Shown here: piece after piece, positions 1 to 10,218 of the stretch | Layout: every line of letters begins with the position of its first letter | Position numbering within the stretch: position 1 is the first letter of the stretch | Assembly: GCA_947453695.1 (NCBI GenBank) | Contig: CANGHW010000046.1 | Span: forward strand, 1 to 35,418 | Direction of reading: 5' to 3' | DNA from: Opitutia bacterium | GTDB taxonomy: Bacteria > Verrucomicrobiota > Verrucomicrobiia > Opitutales > Opitutaceae | DNA: 35,418 bases | Made by a program: the position numbers and the translations under genes | The notes under the pieces: generated by a model | Database searches by the model: none | What the model was told of the DNA's origin: nothing | Seen by the model: the letters and a program-made list of their open reading frames with translations, nothing else

Positions 1-112
1 CAAAAAACACCACTTCGACCGTCGCCGGACCTTTGACCGCATCGAGTGCCTGCGCGGCACCGGTGAGACCGAGCATCAAACCGAGTAAACCAAGCATTCG
101 GGGAGTTTTCAT
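1..112 (-). CDS. Small secreted protein, N-terminal fragment (cut by window edge)
   Basis: The minus-strand reading frame opens with ATG at 110-112 and runs off the left edge after about 37 codons. The N-terminus is a clear Sec signal peptide: MKTPR, then a Leu/Gly/Met-rich core, then an AQA-type cleavage site near residue 22. The mature part begins with LDAVKGPATVEVVFF. A short signal peptide followed by a 'VEV-F-F' strand is reminiscent of small periplasmic DUF3016-type proteins, but too little is visible to assign a family. It lies downstream of the YdeP-like gene on the same strand, with a possible terminator hairpin between them, so it is probably transcribed separately. Confidence 0.5.
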   Translation of the reverse strand, partial: MKTPRMLGLLGLMLGLTGAAQALDAVKGPATVEVVFF

Positions 113-148
113 GATGGGAGCTGAGACGAACGATAGCACAAAATTGTT

Positions 149-164
149 CCCACGCGAGCGCGGG
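149..164 (-). terminator. Possible rho-independent terminator after the YdeP-like gene
   Basis: Read on the minus strand this is CCCGCG-CTCG-CGTGGG (five Watson-Crick pairs and one G-U), starting 14 nt after the TAA stop. It is followed by GAACAATTTTG, so the T-run is only four bases and is offset from the stem. The position is right for a terminator but the U-tract is weak. Confidence 0.35.
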
Positions 165-178
165 ACACCGGCATCGGG

Positions 179-2506
179 TTACGGGACCGACGCTGCCGCG
201 ATTGTCACCACCACGAACTTGCTCGTCGGCGTGTTGCTCTTTGCCGCCGTGCTGCCGATGGGCACGAGCACGTTGGCCTCGGGGAAATACGTCGCCACAC
301 AGCCGCGCGGGATCCGATACGGCGCCACCATGAAGGCCCGCGCCACGCGCTCCACCCCGCCATGGCGGTTCGTGAGATCGACGTATTGGCCCTGCATCAG
401 GCCCCGCTCACGAATGTCCTCCTCGTGCATGAACACCACCCGCCGCCCGCCAAACACCCCGCGGTAGCGGTCGTCGAGGCCGTAGACGGTCGTGTTGAAC
501 TGATCGTGTGTGCGGATCGTCATCATCACGAATTCCCCCGGCGCCACCACCGGCCGCGGAATCGGCGCGACGGTAAACTGCGCGCGTTTCGTCGCCGTGC
601 GCCACTCCCGCCGGTCGCGCGGCGCATTCGGCAGGTAAAACGGACCCACTCGCACGCGGGCATTGTAGTCCTCGAATCCCGGCACCACCCGCGCGATGCG
701 GTCGCGGATCAAATCATAGTTCCCCTCAAAATCTTGCCAGATGGAGGCACCAAGCGTCCCCGCCAAGCCAAGTAAAACGGCCGCCGCTATCCCACACACG
801 ATCGCCACTTCGCTCCGCAGCTGCGCCGAGGCCGGCGCCAGCCGCCCACGCGACGCGTTGATGATCCCCATCGAGTCCTCCGTCGTGACAAACTGTTCGC
901 CGCTCGCCTGCACATCGCGCTCGGTGCGCCCGAGACAGGGCAAAATCAAGGCCGTGCGGCCCGTCACGAGATGCGCACGATTGAGCTTCGTCGCCACGTG
1001 CGCTGTGAGCGCGCACTTCCGGAGTGCCGTCGCCGTGAATTCCGTGTCCGGAGTCGCGGAGAGAAAATTCCCACCCATCGCCAGAAACACTCGCACGCGC
1101 CCGTCGTGCATCGCCCGGATCGCCTCCACCGTATCGAGCCCATGCGCCCGCGGCGCCTTCATCGCAAACTCCGCGTCGAGTCGGTCGAGCCACCAATCGG
1201 GCATTTTCTCAAAAATCCCCATCGTCCGGTCACCCTGCACATTCGAGTGCCCGCGCACCGGGCACACGCCCGCGCCCGGCCGCCCGAGGTTGCCGCGCAA
1301 CAGCAGGAAATTCACGACTTGCTGGATCGTCGCCACCGCCGCCGGCTGCTGCGTGAGCCCCATGGCCCAGCACGCGATGGTCGCCCGCGACCGCGCCGCG
1401 ATGCCGGCCGCCGCCTCGATCTCCGCCCGCGCTACGCCACTCGCCGCGACGATCTCGTCCCATGCTGTCGCCCGCACATCGGCCGCGAGCGCCGCAAATC
1501 CATGGGTATGGTCGCGAATGAACTCATGGTCCAACACCCCCCCGCCGGCGTCCTCCGCCGCCAGCATGGCCTTCATCAACCCTTTCAGCAGCGCGAGGTC
1601 GCCGCCGATCCGCGGCTGGAGCCAGACCTCCGACAACCGCGCGCCTTCGCCGAGCAGTGTCGGCAGCGCCTTCAGCGGATTCATGAAGTGCTGCGGATTC
1701 TTGAACTTCTCCGTGCCGATCTCCGGCAGCGGATTGATCGACACGATCTTCGCGCCGCGCGCCTTCGCCTCTTCGAGGGCCGAGAGCATGCGCGGGTGGT
1801 TGGTGCCGGGATTCTGCCCGATCACGAAGATCGCGTCCGCCTTTTCAAAATCCTCCAACTTCACCGTGCCTTTGCCTATGCCGATGCTCTCGCCGAGCGC
1901 CGCGCCGCTCGATTCGTGACACATGTTGGAGCAGTCCGGCAGATTGTTCGTCCCAAACTGCCGAGCGAAGAGCTGCCACAAAAAGGCCGCCTCGTTACTC
2001 GTCCGCCCCGAGGTATAAAACGCCGCCGCATCCGGCGTCGGCAGTGCCCGCAGCTCACCCGCGATCAGCGCAAACGCCTCGCCCCACCCGATCGGCGCAT
2101 AGTGCGTCGCTCCCGGCCGCAGCACCATCGGCTCCGTCAAACGCCCCTGCGCGTTGAGCCAATGATCGCTCTGCGCCGCAAGCTCCGCCACGGAGTGCCC
2201 GGAAAAAAACGCCGGCGTGATCCGCCGCGTCGTCGCCTCATCCGCCACGGCCTTCGCGCCATTCTCGCAAAACTCAAACGTATGCCGCTCCCCATCCGGG
2301 CTCGGCCACGCGCAACTCTGGCAGTCGAAGCCATCTTTCTGATTCACCTCCAACAGTAGCTTCGCTCCGCGCACCGCGCCCATCTCGCCTACGGCCAGCC
2401 GCGTCGTCACGCCCACGGCCTTAATCCCCGCCGCCGCCGCGCTCGGCGAACGCAATTCCACGGCCCCCGTCGGCTCCAACGGAGGTTGGGCAGCGGGCGT
2501 ATTCAT
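179..2506 (-). CDS. ydeP: FdhF/YdeP-family molybdopterin oxidoreductase
   Basis: A cytoplasmic molybdopterin-dependent oxidoreductase of the formate-dehydrogenase-alpha-like YdeP family. With the start at 2506 (MNTPAAQPP) it is 775 aa; E. coli YdeP is about 760. ATG at 2533 or GTG/ATG starts up to 2602 are also in frame, but the extra N-terminus looks non-coding. From memory it matches YdeP closely: a GFDCQSCAWP segment (Cys62, Cys65), then FEFCENGAKA (Cys80), FYTSGRTSNEAAFLWQLFAR, and DCSNMCHE, whose second Cys (about Cys196) sits where formate dehydrogenases carry the Mo-ligand Cys/Sec. Later blocks are GQNPGTNHPRML, RGHSNVQGDRT, CMGGNF-like MGGNF, VATKLNRAHL, and a C-terminal molydopterin-binding domain with IRTHDQFNTTVYGLDDRYRGVFG. 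YdeP is linked to acid resistance in E. coli, but its substrate is unsettled, so none is claimed here. It is divergent from the small membrane protein gene. Confidence 0.92.
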   Translation of the reverse strand: MNTPAAQPPLEPTGAVELRSPSAAAAGIKAVGVTTRLAVGEMGAVRGAKLLLEVNQKDGFDCQSCAWPSPDGERHTFEFCENGAKAVADEATTRRITPAFFSGHSVAELAAQSDHWLNAQGRLTEPMVLRPGATHYAPIGWGEAFALIAGELRALPTPDAAAFYTSGRTSNEAAFLWQLFARQFGTNNLPDCSNMCHESSGAALGESIGIGKGTVKLEDFEKADAIFVIGQNPGTNHPRMLSALEEAKARGAKIVSINPLPEIGTEKFKNPQHFMNPLKALPTLLGEGARLSEVWLQPRIGGDLALLKGLMKAMLAAEDAGGGVLDHEFIRDHTHGFAALAADVRATAWDEIVAASGVARAEIEAAAGIAARSRATIACWAMGLTQQPAAVATIQQVVNFLLLRGNLGRPGAGVCPVRGHSNVQGDRTMGIFEKMPDWWLDRLDAEFAMKAPRAHGLDTVEAIRAMHDGRVRVFLAMGGNFLSATPDTEFTATALRKCALTAHVATKLNRAHLVTGRTALILPCLGRTERDVQASGEQFVTTEDSMGIINASRGRLAPASAQLRSEVAIVCGIAAAVLLGLAGTLGASIWQDFEGNYDLIRDRIARVVPGFEDYNARVRVGPFYLPNAPRDRREWRTATKRAQFTVAPIPRPVVAPGEFVMMTIRTHDQFNTTVYGLDDRYRGVFGGRRVVFMHEEDIRERGLMQGQYVDLTNRHGGVERVARAFMVAPYRIPRGCVATYFPEANVLVPIGSTAAKSNTPTSKFVVVTIAAASVP

Positions 2507-2647
2507 CAAGGGAGAAGCGGCGGACTCGGCCATCCCGCCAACGTGGGCACTCGCCCGCCGCGGTTCAACTCTCCGCACGCAGTCCCCAGCAGTTCTCCCC
2601 ACTCACTTCCACACGGCACCCACGCACCGCTTTGCTTTTTGCCTGCG

Positions 2648-2959
2648 ATGCATACGGTGCGACTCCCCGCGATGTTCGCCAACCTCCTCCAACTCCTCTC
2701 CGACCACCCGCGCCCATCGGATCAGCCCAATGTCTTCGTGGAGGAAGTCGTCGTCGTGCCCGACCACGAACCGCGCAATCCCCGCACCGAGCGGCTCATT
2801 CTCGTTTGCTGGGTCCTGATCGCCCTGAAACACGTCGCAATCATCTGGGTGTGTCACCGCTACCCGGTCCCGTTTCACCAGTTGTGGATCAACTTCCCCA
2901 CCTGGCTCCTCGGCGCGCTCGCCACCGCGATGTATTTCGTCCGCGTGCGCCGCCGCTAG
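2648..2959 (+). CDS. Small conserved-looking membrane protein, function unknown
   Basis: A 103-aa protein if it starts at ATG 2648 (MHTVRLPAMFANLL); an internal ATG at 2672 (MFANLLQLL) would give 95 aa and is equally plausible. The frame is open further upstream to 2486, but that stretch overlaps the start region of the divergent oxidoreductase. The N-terminal half is hydrophilic, with an acidic VFVEEVVVVPDHEPRNP segment. It is followed by two hydrophobic segments, LILVCWVLIALKHVAIIWVC (about residues 53-72) and a shorter one around WLLGALATAMYFV, and a basic RVRRR tail that should stay in the cytoplasm. I do not recognise a functional family. The next gene (DUF5069) begins about 100 bp downstream on the same strand. 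Confidence 0.7.
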   Translation: MHTVRLPAMFANLLQLLSDHPRPSDQPNVFVEEVVVVPDHEPRNPRTERLILVCWVLIALKHVAIIWVCHRYPVPFHQLWINFPTWLLGALATAMYFVRVRRR

Positions 2960-3061
2960 CGTGCCGCGCGTCTTCGCTCGACCGCCCGGTCGTCAGGCGC
3001 AGTCACCTTTGGCGCGAGTTTTGTGTTCCGGACGCGCGCGTTTTCCCTTCACTTGCTCGCC

Positions 3062-3526
3062 ATGCCTCACGTTCCCGGTCTCCGCAGTCCCTACGCCAAA
3101 GTCGGCCGCATCGTCTACTTTGGCCGGATGCTCGACAAAATCCGCCTCCACGCCTCCGGTCGCCTGCCCGCCGACTACCTCGCCAACCTCGGCGACGCGA
3201 AACCAGGCATGTTCGATACGCGGTGCTGCTCGTTTCTCCGCACGCCGTTCGCCGCTCTTCAGGCGCACGTCCTCGCGCATCCCACCGCCACCGATGAAGC
3301 CCTGCTCGACTGGTGCTTCGCCGGCGGCGGCACTCGCACCGACGAGGAATGCCTCATCTGGAATCACTTCATGGGCAAACGCGGCTGGCGCGACGACGCC
3401 CTGCCCCGCCTTCGCCAGCGCATCGCCGAGAGCGGCCTCGAATCGCAGCCTATCATGACGATGTTTGACTACATCGACTTCGACGAGGGCCGCGACCCTG
3501 TCGCCACCCGGGCCTGGGAAACGTGA
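3062..3526 (+). CDS. DUF5069-domain protein
   Basis: A 154-aa soluble protein with ATG at 3062 (MPHVPGLRSPYAKV). The frame extends upstream to 3023 but gains only a Phe/Arg/Leu-rich tail. It carries the features I associate with DUF5069: R-S-P-x-x-K-V-G-x-I-V-Y-F-G-R-M-L-D-K-I-R-L-H near the start, the GRLPADYLANLG segment, a CCSFLRTPFAAL block, and D-E-A-L-L-D-W-C-F in the middle. The C-terminus is acidic (FDYIDFDEGRDP). The biochemical function of the family is unknown; these proteins are common in Verrucomicrobiota and Planctomycetota. There is no signal peptide or membrane segment. Gluconokinase starts 43 bp downstream on the same strand, so the two may be cotranscribed. Confidence 0.85.
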   Translation: MPHVPGLRSPYAKVGRIVYFGRMLDKIRLHASGRLPADYLANLGDAKPGMFDTRCCSFLRTPFAALQAHVLAHPTATDEALLDWCFAGGGTRTDEECLIWNHFMGKRGWRDDALPRLRQRIAESGLESQPIMTMFDYIDFDEGRDPVATRAWET

Positions 3527-3569
3527 TCCCTCTGCGGCTCTACTTTCCTTCACCTTTTTCGACTCTCCC

Positions 3570-4058
3570 ATGGTCATCGTCCTGATGGGCGTCGCCGGCA
3601 GCGGGAAAACCACCGTCGGCCAGCTCCTCGCCACCCAACTCGGCTGGAGCTTCCGCGACGCCGACGATTTTCACCCGCCCGAAAACGTCGCGAAAATGTC
3701 CTCCGGCGTCCCGCTCACCGATCGGGATCGCGCCCCGTGGCTCGCCGCCATCCGCGCCCACCTCGCCGAGAAACTCGCCCGCGGCGAAGGCGCCATCGTC
3801 ACGTGTTCCGCCCTCAAGGAACGCTACCGCGCAGTCCTCCTCGGCGATGGCTCCGGCGTCCAATTCGTCCACCTCACCGGCACGCCCGAGCTCCTCGCCG
3901 CCCGCATCGGCGCCCGCCAGGGTCATTTCATGAAGCCCGAGATGCTGCCCTCCCAACTCGCCGCCCTTGAGCCGCCGACCGACGCCCTCGCCGTCGATAT
4001 TGCCCCGCCGCCCGACGAGATCGTCGCGCACATCCGCCGCCTGTTGGCCTTGTCGTAA
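3570..4058 (+). CDS. gntK: Gluconokinase (GntK family)
   Basis: Phosphorylates D-gluconate to 6-phosphogluconate with ATP, feeding the pentose-phosphate or Entner-Doudoroff route in the cytoplasm. The protein is 162 aa, the usual length for the short P-loop gluconokinases. The start at 3570 (MVIVLMG) puts the Walker A motif GVAGSGKT at residues 7-14. The diagnostic family block follows: FRDADDFHPPENVAKMSSG, PLTDRDRAPWL, then TCSALKERYR and HLTGTPELLAARIGARQGHFM, with LPSQLAALEPP near the end. The frame is open upstream to 3465 but that part overlaps the end of the DUF5069 gene. No gluconate transporter or regulator is next to it. Confidence 0.95.
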   Translation: MVIVLMGVAGSGKTTVGQLLATQLGWSFRDADDFHPPENVAKMSSGVPLTDRDRAPWLAAIRAHLAEKLARGEGAIVTCSALKERYRAVLLGDGSGVQFVHLTGTPELLAARIGARQGHFMKPEMLPSQLAALEPPTDALAVDIAPPPDEIVAHIRRLLALS

Positions 4059-4200
4059 TCGGTGCGCGACCCGGTTCACTCCGGCCATCGCCCTCACGTT
4101 GGTCCGGATTTTTCCTCGCGCCGTTTCCACCCCTCCGAAAGGCTCACTGCCGCAGAACGATTTGTGCGACTGAGCTGTCGCCGCCCGTTCGATTCGATTA

Positions 4201-7200
4201 ATGGCCCACCCCTATCCGCTGCGCTATTCCCTGCCGATTGGCTTCCTGCTGGTCGGCCTGGCCATGATCGGCCTCAGCTACGGATTCAACTACACCGACA
4301 TTCGCCGGCGCAGCGAAGCCTCCATGCAGGAGCGGGCGATCGGTCTCGGCCGCGTGATCGCGCCGGATCTGCGCGAAGAACTGGAGCTGCGCGCGTCCGC
4401 TGCACCGGAGAAGGCCGTGCAACGGCTCCGCACGGTGCCACAACTGCGCTCGGCGGTGATCTGCGACGACACTGGCCGGATTCTAAGCGCCACCAACCCG
4501 GCGTGGGCGGGACAGTCCGCCACTGCCGCCGCCCCCTGGGCCGCCCACCTCATCGGCCGCACCTCCGACGGCACCGCTCCGCAGCTTAAATTCTCACCGG
4601 AACGCGACCGCCTATGGGCGGCGTTTCCCATCTCGCTCACCCCTGGCACCACGGCCTTCTGGCTTTGCACGGAATCCGACGTGGCGGCTGTGAACGCCCC
4701 CGCCGTCGCCGCGCTCAACCGCCGCACGGGCGTGCTCGCCGCCGTCGCATTCACGATCTGCACGCTCGTCTGGCTCTATTTCTCCCGCACCGTCACCCGC
4801 CGGGCCAGGGCGCTCGTCCGCATCACCGAGGCATTCGCCGCCGGCCGGCTCGGGCCTCCGCTGCCCATCGGCGGTTCCGACGAGTTCGCCAAACTCAACG
4901 CCGCCTTCAACAAGATGGCCCGCGATATCCGGGCCCGCGACGAAGCCATCCGCCTCAGCGAAGAGCGCCTCGCCCAGGCCATCGATGCCAGCGAACTCGG
5001 CACTTGGGACTGGAACCTCGAAACCGGCGACTGCGTCGACAACGACACTTGGTGGCGCATGTTCGGCTACGAGCCTGGCGAACTCCCCGCCCGCGGTGAA
5101 ACCTGGCGGCAGCTCTCCCACCCCGAGGATTGGACCACCGTGGCGGCGGCCCTCGATCACCACTTGGCCGGTCAGACCGTGCACTTCGAGTGCGAACACC
5201 GCATGCGTCACAAATCCGGCCGCTGGGTCTGGGTGGTCGAAAAAGGCCGCCTCACCGCGCGCAACGCCGCGGGCAAACCCGTCCGCGTCACCGGCACCAC
5301 CCGCGACATCACCGCCCGCAAGGAGGCCGACGCCGTCCTCGCCGCCCAGCGCAATCTCCTCGAGGGCATCGCCCAGGGCGAGCCGCTCGCTGACTCCCTC
5401 GCTGCGATCTGTCGCTTCGCCGACGACCGCGTGGCTGGCATGGTGTGCTCGATTCTCATCCTGGACCGCGACGGTGTGCACCTCCGGCACGGCGCCGCTC
5501 CCGGCCTGCCGCCGGACTATTGCCGAGCCATCGACGGCATCGCCGCCGGACCCGACGTCGGCTCCTGCGGCACCGCCGTCTTTCGCCGTGCGCAGGTCAT
5601 CGTCACCGACATCGCCACCGATCCTCTCTGGAAAAATTTCCGCGAACTCGCCCTCGCCCATGGCCTCCGTGCCTGCTGGTCGACTCCCATCTTAGGACCC
5701 GACGGCGCCCTCCTCGGCACCTTCGCCATCTACTACCGCCAGCCCCAGTCACCAACCGCGGAACACCGCCAGATCATCGCCGTCGCGACCCATACCGCCT
5801 CGATCGCCCTCCAACGCTCCCGCGCCGCCGCCACCCTTCAGGCCAGTGAGGAACGTTTCGGCCGCGCCTTCGGCTCCAGCCCGGTGCCCATGTTTGTCTC
5901 CACCCTCACCGAGGGCCGCCTGATCGACGCCAACGCCGCCTTCGTGCGGGTCTTCGGCTACGCGCAGAAATCCGACGTCATCGGCCGCACCTCTTTCGAA
6001 CTCGGCCTGTGGCACGACCCCGCGGACCGCCGCCAAATGCTCGAGCGGCTCCAAGCCGGCGGCGCGATCACCGATGTCGAGGTCAAGTTCTGCCGCAAGA
6101 ACGGCGAGATCGGTCACTCACTCGCCTCGGCGGAGCTCATCGAGTTCGACGGCGAGCTCTGCTCCCTGTCCCTCTTCCACGACATCACCGCCCGCAAACA
6201 AGCCGAAGCCGCCGCCGCCGAACGCCAACAGATCCTCCACGCCGTCCTCGACCACGCCCCGTTCGGCATCTGGATGCAGAACGCCACCCGCCGGCTCATC
6301 TTCGTCAACGGCGTCTTTTGCCAGGCCACCGGCATTTCCGAAGCCCGTTTCCTCGCCGCGCCCCACTACGCCGAACTCTACGACCCCGCGACCGCCCAGT
6401 CCTGCATGGCTTCCGACCGCGCCGCCCTCGCACAGTCTGGTCCACACCTCTCCCACGAAAAGCTCCGCTTCACCGACGGTCGCATCCACGACCTGGAAAT
6501 CACCAAGTGCCGCCTCACCGACGCCGACGGCCGCGTCTCCGGCCTCATCGGCCTCGCGATCGACGTCACCGAGCGCAACCGCCTGCAGGCCGAACGTGTG
6601 TCGCTCGAGGAACAGTTTCGCCAATCCCAAAAGATGGAAGCCATCGGCCAGCTCGCCGGCGGCATGGCGCACGATTTCAACAATATCCTCACCGCCATCA
6701 TCGTTCGCTCCGATCTCGCCTCGCTCCAGCCCGGCCTGACCGGCGAGGCGCGCGAAGCCTTCCGCGAAGTCCTCCGCCTCAGCCAGCGCGCCACCGCACT
6801 CACCGGCCAGCTCCTCGCCTTCAGCCGCCGCTCCGTGATGAACCGCCGCGCGCTCAACCTCAGCGAGGTCGCCGCAGCCGATGCCAAGATGATCACCCGC
6901 CTCGTCGGCGAAGACATCCGCCTCGAACTCGTGCTCGCCCCCGGCCCGCTCCCTATTTTTGCCGACGAGGCCATGCTCGGCCAGGTCCTGCTCAACCTCG
7001 CCGTCAACGCCCGCGACGCCATGCCCCGCGGCGGCCGCCTCCGCATCGAGACCTGCCGGAGCGAGCTCACGGGCCACGAGCCCGGCCTCCCGCCCGACGT
7101 GCCCCCCGGCCCCTACGCGTGCCTCGGCCTCGCCGATACCGGCACCGGCATCGCCCCGGAAATCCTCCCGCACATCTTCGAGCCCTTCTTCACCACCAAG

Positions 7201-7755
7201 GAAGTGGGCAAGGGCACCGGCCTCGGCCTCGCCACCGTCTTTGGCATCGTCCGCCAACATCAGGGCTGGATCACGGTCGCCTGCCCGCCCACCGGCGGCG
7301 CCGTCTTCCGGATCTACCTCCCCTTCGCCGAGGCGGCCGCGCCCTCTCCGACCGCCGCCCCGGTCGAGGTCCTCCCGCGCGGCCACGAAACCGTTTTGCT
7401 CGTCGAAGATGAAGCCGCCGTCCGCCTCAGCGCCGAACGCCTTCTCACCCGCCAGGGTTACCGCGTGCTGAGCGCCGACCACGGCCCCGCTGCCCGCGAG
7501 CTCTGGCGCCGGCACCGCGCCGAAATCCACGTCCTGCTCACCGATGTGGTCATGCCCGGCGGCATCAACGGCCACGAGCTCGCGGCCGAATTCCAGGCCG
7601 AGGTCCCCGCCCTCCCCGTCGTGCTCGCCACCGGCTACAGCGCCGAGATCGCCGGCCGCAACCTCGCCCTCTCGCCGCGCCAGTATTTGCTGCAAAAACC
7701 GTTCACCGCGAGCCAACTGCTCGCCACCCTCCGCCAAGCCCTCTCTTCCGTCTGA
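4201..7755 (+). CDS. Membrane-bound hybrid sensor histidine kinase with HAMP, PAS, GAF and receiver domains
   Basis: An 1184-aa hybrid kinase. Two membrane segments (about 12-29 and 177-195) flank a periplasmic sensor of about 145 residues. Then come HAMP (about 196-248), PAS with PAC (256-375, ending [15 protein letters not shown]), GAF (390-540), a second PAS (548-668, ending [10 protein letters not shown]) and a third PAS (675-793). The HisKA domain contains [20 protein letters not shown], with phospho-acceptor His824. The ATPase domain has the N box [11 protein letters not shown] (Asn936), ADTGTGI and [14 protein letters not shown]. The C-terminal receiver domain has VEDE (1068-1071), acceptor Asp1115 in [10 protein letters not shown] and Lys1166 in LLQKPF. 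All catalytic residues are present. ATG 4201 directly precedes the first membrane helix. No separate response regulator is adjacent. The acylase gene begins 17 bp after the stop, so the two are probably cotranscribed. The signal sensed is unknown. Confidence 0.97.
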   Translation: MAHPYPLRYSLPIGFLLVGLAMIGLSYGFNYTDIRRRSEASMQERAIGLGRVIAPDLREELELRASAAPEKAVQRLRTVPQLRSAVICDDTGRILSATNPAWAGQSATAAAPWAAHLIGRTSDGTAPQLKFSPERDRLWAAFPISLTPGTTAFWLCTESDVAAVNAPAVAALNRRTGVLAAVAFTICTLVWLYFSRTVTRRARALVRITEAFAAGRLGPPLPIGGSDEFAKLNAAFNKMARDIRARDEAIRLSEERLAQAIDASELGTWDWNLETGDCVDNDTWWRMFGYEPGELPARGETWRQLSHPEDWTTVAAALDHHLAGQTVHFECEHRMRHKSGRWVWVVEKGRLTARNAAGKPVRVTGTTRDITARKEADAVLAAQRNLLEGIAQGEPLADSLAAICRFADDRVAGMVCSILILDRDGVHLRHGAAPGLPPDYCRAIDGIAAGPDVGSCGTAVFRRAQVIVTDIATDPLWKNFRELALAHGLRACWSTPILGPDGALLGTFAIYYRQPQSPTAEHRQIIAVATHTASIALQRSRAAATLQASEERFGRAFGSSPVPMFVSTLTEGRLIDANAAFVRVFGYAQKSDVIGRTSFELGLWHDPADRRQMLERLQAGGAITDVEVKFCRKNGEIGHSLASAELIEFDGELCSLSLFHDITARKQAEAAAAERQQILHAVLDHAPFGIWMQNATRRLIFVNGVFCQATGISEARFLAAPHYAELYDPATAQSCMASDRAALAQSGPHLSHEKLRFTDGRIHDLEITKCRLTDADGRVSGLIGLAIDVTERNRLQAERVSLEEQFRQSQKMEAIGQLAGGMAHDFNNILTAIIVRSDLASLQPGLTGEAREAFREVLRLSQRATALTGQLLAFSRRSVMNRRALNLSEVAAADAKMITRLVGEDIRLELVLAPGPLPIFADEAMLGQVLLNLAVNARDAMPRGGRLRIETCRSELTGHEPGLPPDVPPGPYACLGLADTGTGIAPEILPHIFEPFFTTKEVGKGTGLGLATVFGIVRQHQGWITVACPPTGGAVFRIYLPFAEAAAPSPTAAPVEVLPRGHETVLLVEDEAAVRLSAERLLTRQGYRVLSADHGPAARELWRRHRAEIHVLLTDVVMPGGINGHELAAEFQAEVPALPVVLATGYSAEIAGRNLALSPRQYLLQKPFTASQLLATLRQALSSV

Positions 7756-7772
7756 CCCGCCCGTCATTTCTC

Positions 7773-10211
7773 GTGCCTTTGCTCACCCGTCCTACCGTCC
7801 GTCGACTCACGTTCCTATTCGGCGGCCTGCTCGCCCTGACCGTTCTCGGCGCGCTCGTCGGCGGCGGCTGGTTCTACACCCGCCTCCGCGCCAGTCTGCC
7901 CCAACTCGACGGCCCGGCCAAAATCTCCGGCCTCACTGCCGCCACCACCGTCGAACGCGACGCCCTCGGGGTCCCCACCATCTGCGGCCGCGATCGTCTC
8001 GATGTCTTCCGCACCCTCGGCTGGGTCCACGCGCAGGAGCGCTTTTTTCAAATGGACCTCCTGCGCCGCCACGCCGCGGGTGAGGTCGCCGAACTCATCG
8101 GACCGGCCGCCGTCGCCCACGACCGCCGTTTTCGCATCCATGGTTTCCGCGCCCTCGCCCAGAAGGTCCTGGCCACGCTCCCGGCCGCCGACCGCGCCCT
8201 GCTCGACGCCTATACCGCCGGCATCAACACCGGCCTCAGCGCCCTCGCCGCCCCGCCCTTCGAATACCTCGCCCTTCGCTCCGCCCCCCGGCCCTGGCTC
8301 CCCGAAGACAGCGTCCTCGTCCTCTACGCCCTCACGCTCGACCTGCAGGACAACGAAGCTCGCCACGATCGCGCGTTGATGACCCTGCGCGATCAGCTCG
8401 GCCATGAGGCCCTCGCCTTCTTCGCCCCCACCGTCGCGCCGGACGACGCCGCGCTCGATGGCTCTGTCGCCGAGCTCCCGCCCATCCCCGGCCCGGCGAA
8501 CCTCGACCTCCGCAAGCGTCCCAAATCCACCGTCGCCCTACCTCCACCGATCGCCCGCGATCCCACCGCCCTCGGCTCCAACGCCTTCGCCCTTTCCGGT
8601 GCGCATACCGCCACCGGCGCCGCCCTCCTCGCCAGCGACCCCCATCTCGACCTCAGCGTGCCCAACATCTGGTATCGCGCCGTCCTCATCTGGCCGTCCG
8701 CCGCCGCTTCAGCACCCTCAGGCTCTCCCCCTCACCAACTCACCGGCGCCACGCTCCCCGGCCTGCCCGCCCTCATCATCGGCAGCAACGGCCACATCGC
8801 CTGGGGAGTCACCGTCGCCTATACTGACACCACCGACCTCATCGTCCTCCAGTCCGACCCCTCTGCCACCGCCCTCTACACCGCACCGGGCCAAAAGGAC
8901 CTCCTTAAACTCGAGAAACGCCGCGAAACCATTCTCGTCCGCGGCGCCGACCCCGTCACCGCCGACTACGATTGGTCCATCTGGGGGCCCGTCGTCGCCA
9001 CCACTGATAAGAAACGACCCATCGTCCAACGCTGGACCGCCCACGACCCCGCCGCCGTCAACCTCCGCTTCACGGCGCTCAACGAGGCCACCGATGTCGC
9101 CGCCGCCATCGCCATCGCCCACCGCGCCGGCGTCCCGGCCCTCAACTTCATCGTCGCCGATTCCGCCGGCGACATCGCGTGGACCGTCGCCGGCTCCCAT
9201 CCCAAACGCATCGGCTACGACGGCCGCCTCCCCACCGACTGGTCGTTTGGCGACCGCCGCTGGGACGGCTTCCTCGGCGACGCCACCCCCTCGATCATCA
9301 AGCCCCCCTCCGGCCGCCTCTGGTCCGCCAACCATCGCATGGTCGGCGGCGACGCCCTCGCCGCCCTCGGCGATGGCGGCTACCACCGCGCCGCCCGTGC
9401 CGCGCAGATCCGCGACGCCCTTGCCCCTCTCGAGCGCGCCACCCCCCGCGATCTCCTCGCCATCCAGCTCGACGACCGCGCCCTCTTCCTCACCTCGTGG
9501 CAACAACGCCTTCTCGCCACCCTTACCCCTGCCGCCACCGCCGATAAAAAATCCCGCGCCGAGCTCCGCGCTCTCGTCGAAACGTGGAACGCCCGCGCCA
9601 CCCCCGATTCCGTCGGCTACCGCCTCGTGCAGGAATTCCGCCTCGCCGTCGCCGCCCGCGTCCTCACTCCGATCTTCGAAATCTGTGCCGACGCCGACAC
9701 GAAGTTTTCCTGGCGCCGCCTCCCCTACGAAGCACCCCTGCAGGTTCTCCTCCGCGAGAAACCCGCCCACCTCCTCACGCCCGACTACGCCACGTGGGAC
9801 GCCCTCCTCCTCGCCGCCGCCGACGACGTCGTGACCAACGCCACCCGCACCGCTTCTTCGCTCGCGACCGCCACGTGGGGTCAGAGAAACACCCTGCGTC
9901 TCCGCCACCCGCTCGCCGCCGCCCTCCCCGGCTGGCTCCCTGACGCGCTCACCGGCTGGCTCCGCTTCCCCGCCACTCCCATGGCCGGCGACGTCGACAT
10001 GCCTCGGACGCAAAATACGAGCCACGGCCCCAGCCTCCGCCTCGTAGTCTCACCCGGCCGCGAAGCCGAAGGCCTCTTCCACATGCCCGGCGGCCAAAGC
10101 GGCCACCCGCTCTCCCCCTACTTCCGCGCCGGCCACGACGCCTGGCTCCGCGGCGAGCCCACCCCGCTCCTCCCCGGCAAGACCGAGCACACGCTCACCT
10201 TCGCCCCCTGA
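7773..10211 (+). CDS. Penicillin-acylase-family Ntn hydrolase, membrane-anchored or exported
   Basis: An 812-aa member of the penicillin amidase (S45) family of N-terminal-nucleophile hydrolases, which cleave amide bonds of acylated small molecules such as beta-lactams or N-acyl-homoserine lactones. The start is GTG 7773, 17 bp after the kinase stop. Residues 12-32 form a signal peptide or anchor (LTFLFGGLLALTVLGALVGG). The alpha-chain part has ERDALGVPTICG and GWVHAQERFFQMDLLRRHAAGEVAELIG, both hallmarks of the family. The predicted autocleavage site and nucleophile are in DPTALGSNAFALSG: Ser269 would become the new N-terminus of the beta chain. ASDPHLDLSVPNIWY and GATLPGLPALIIGSNGHIAWGVT follow. 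The C-terminus has the MPGGQSGHPLSPYF block. The substrate cannot be read from sequence. A terminator-like hairpin lies 12 nt after the stop. Confidence 0.95.
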   Translation: MPLLTRPTVRRLTFLFGGLLALTVLGALVGGGWFYTRLRASLPQLDGPAKISGLTAATTVERDALGVPTICGRDRLDVFRTLGWVHAQERFFQMDLLRRHAAGEVAELIGPAAVAHDRRFRIHGFRALAQKVLATLPAADRALLDAYTAGINTGLSALAAPPFEYLALRSAPRPWLPEDSVLVLYALTLDLQDNEARHDRALMTLRDQLGHEALAFFAPTVAPDDAALDGSVAELPPIPGPANLDLRKRPKSTVALPPPIARDPTALGSNAFALSGAHTATGAALLASDPHLDLSVPNIWYRAVLIWPSAAASAPSGSPPHQLTGATLPGLPALIIGSNGHIAWGVTVAYTDTTDLIVLQSDPSATALYTAPGQKDLLKLEKRRETILVRGADPVTADYDWSIWGPVVATTDKKRPIVQRWTAHDPAAVNLRFTALNEATDVAAAIAIAHRAGVPALNFIVADSAGDIAWTVAGSHPKRIGYDGRLPTDWSFGDRRWDGFLGDATPSIIKPPSGRLWSANHRMVGGDALAALGDGGYHRAARAAQIRDALAPLERATPRDLLAIQLDDRALFLTSWQQRLLATLTPAATADKKSRAELRALVETWNARATPDSVGYRLVQEFRLAVAARVLTPIFEICADADTKFSWRRLPYEAPLQVLLREKPAHLLTPDYATWDALLLAAADDVVTNATRTASSLATATWGQRNTLRLRHPLAAALPGWLPDALTGWLRFPATPMAGDVDMPRTQNTSHGPSLRLVVSPGREAEGLFHMPGGQSGHPLSPYFRAGHDAWLRGEPTPLLPGKTEHTLTFAP

Positions 10212-10218
10212 ACTGAAC

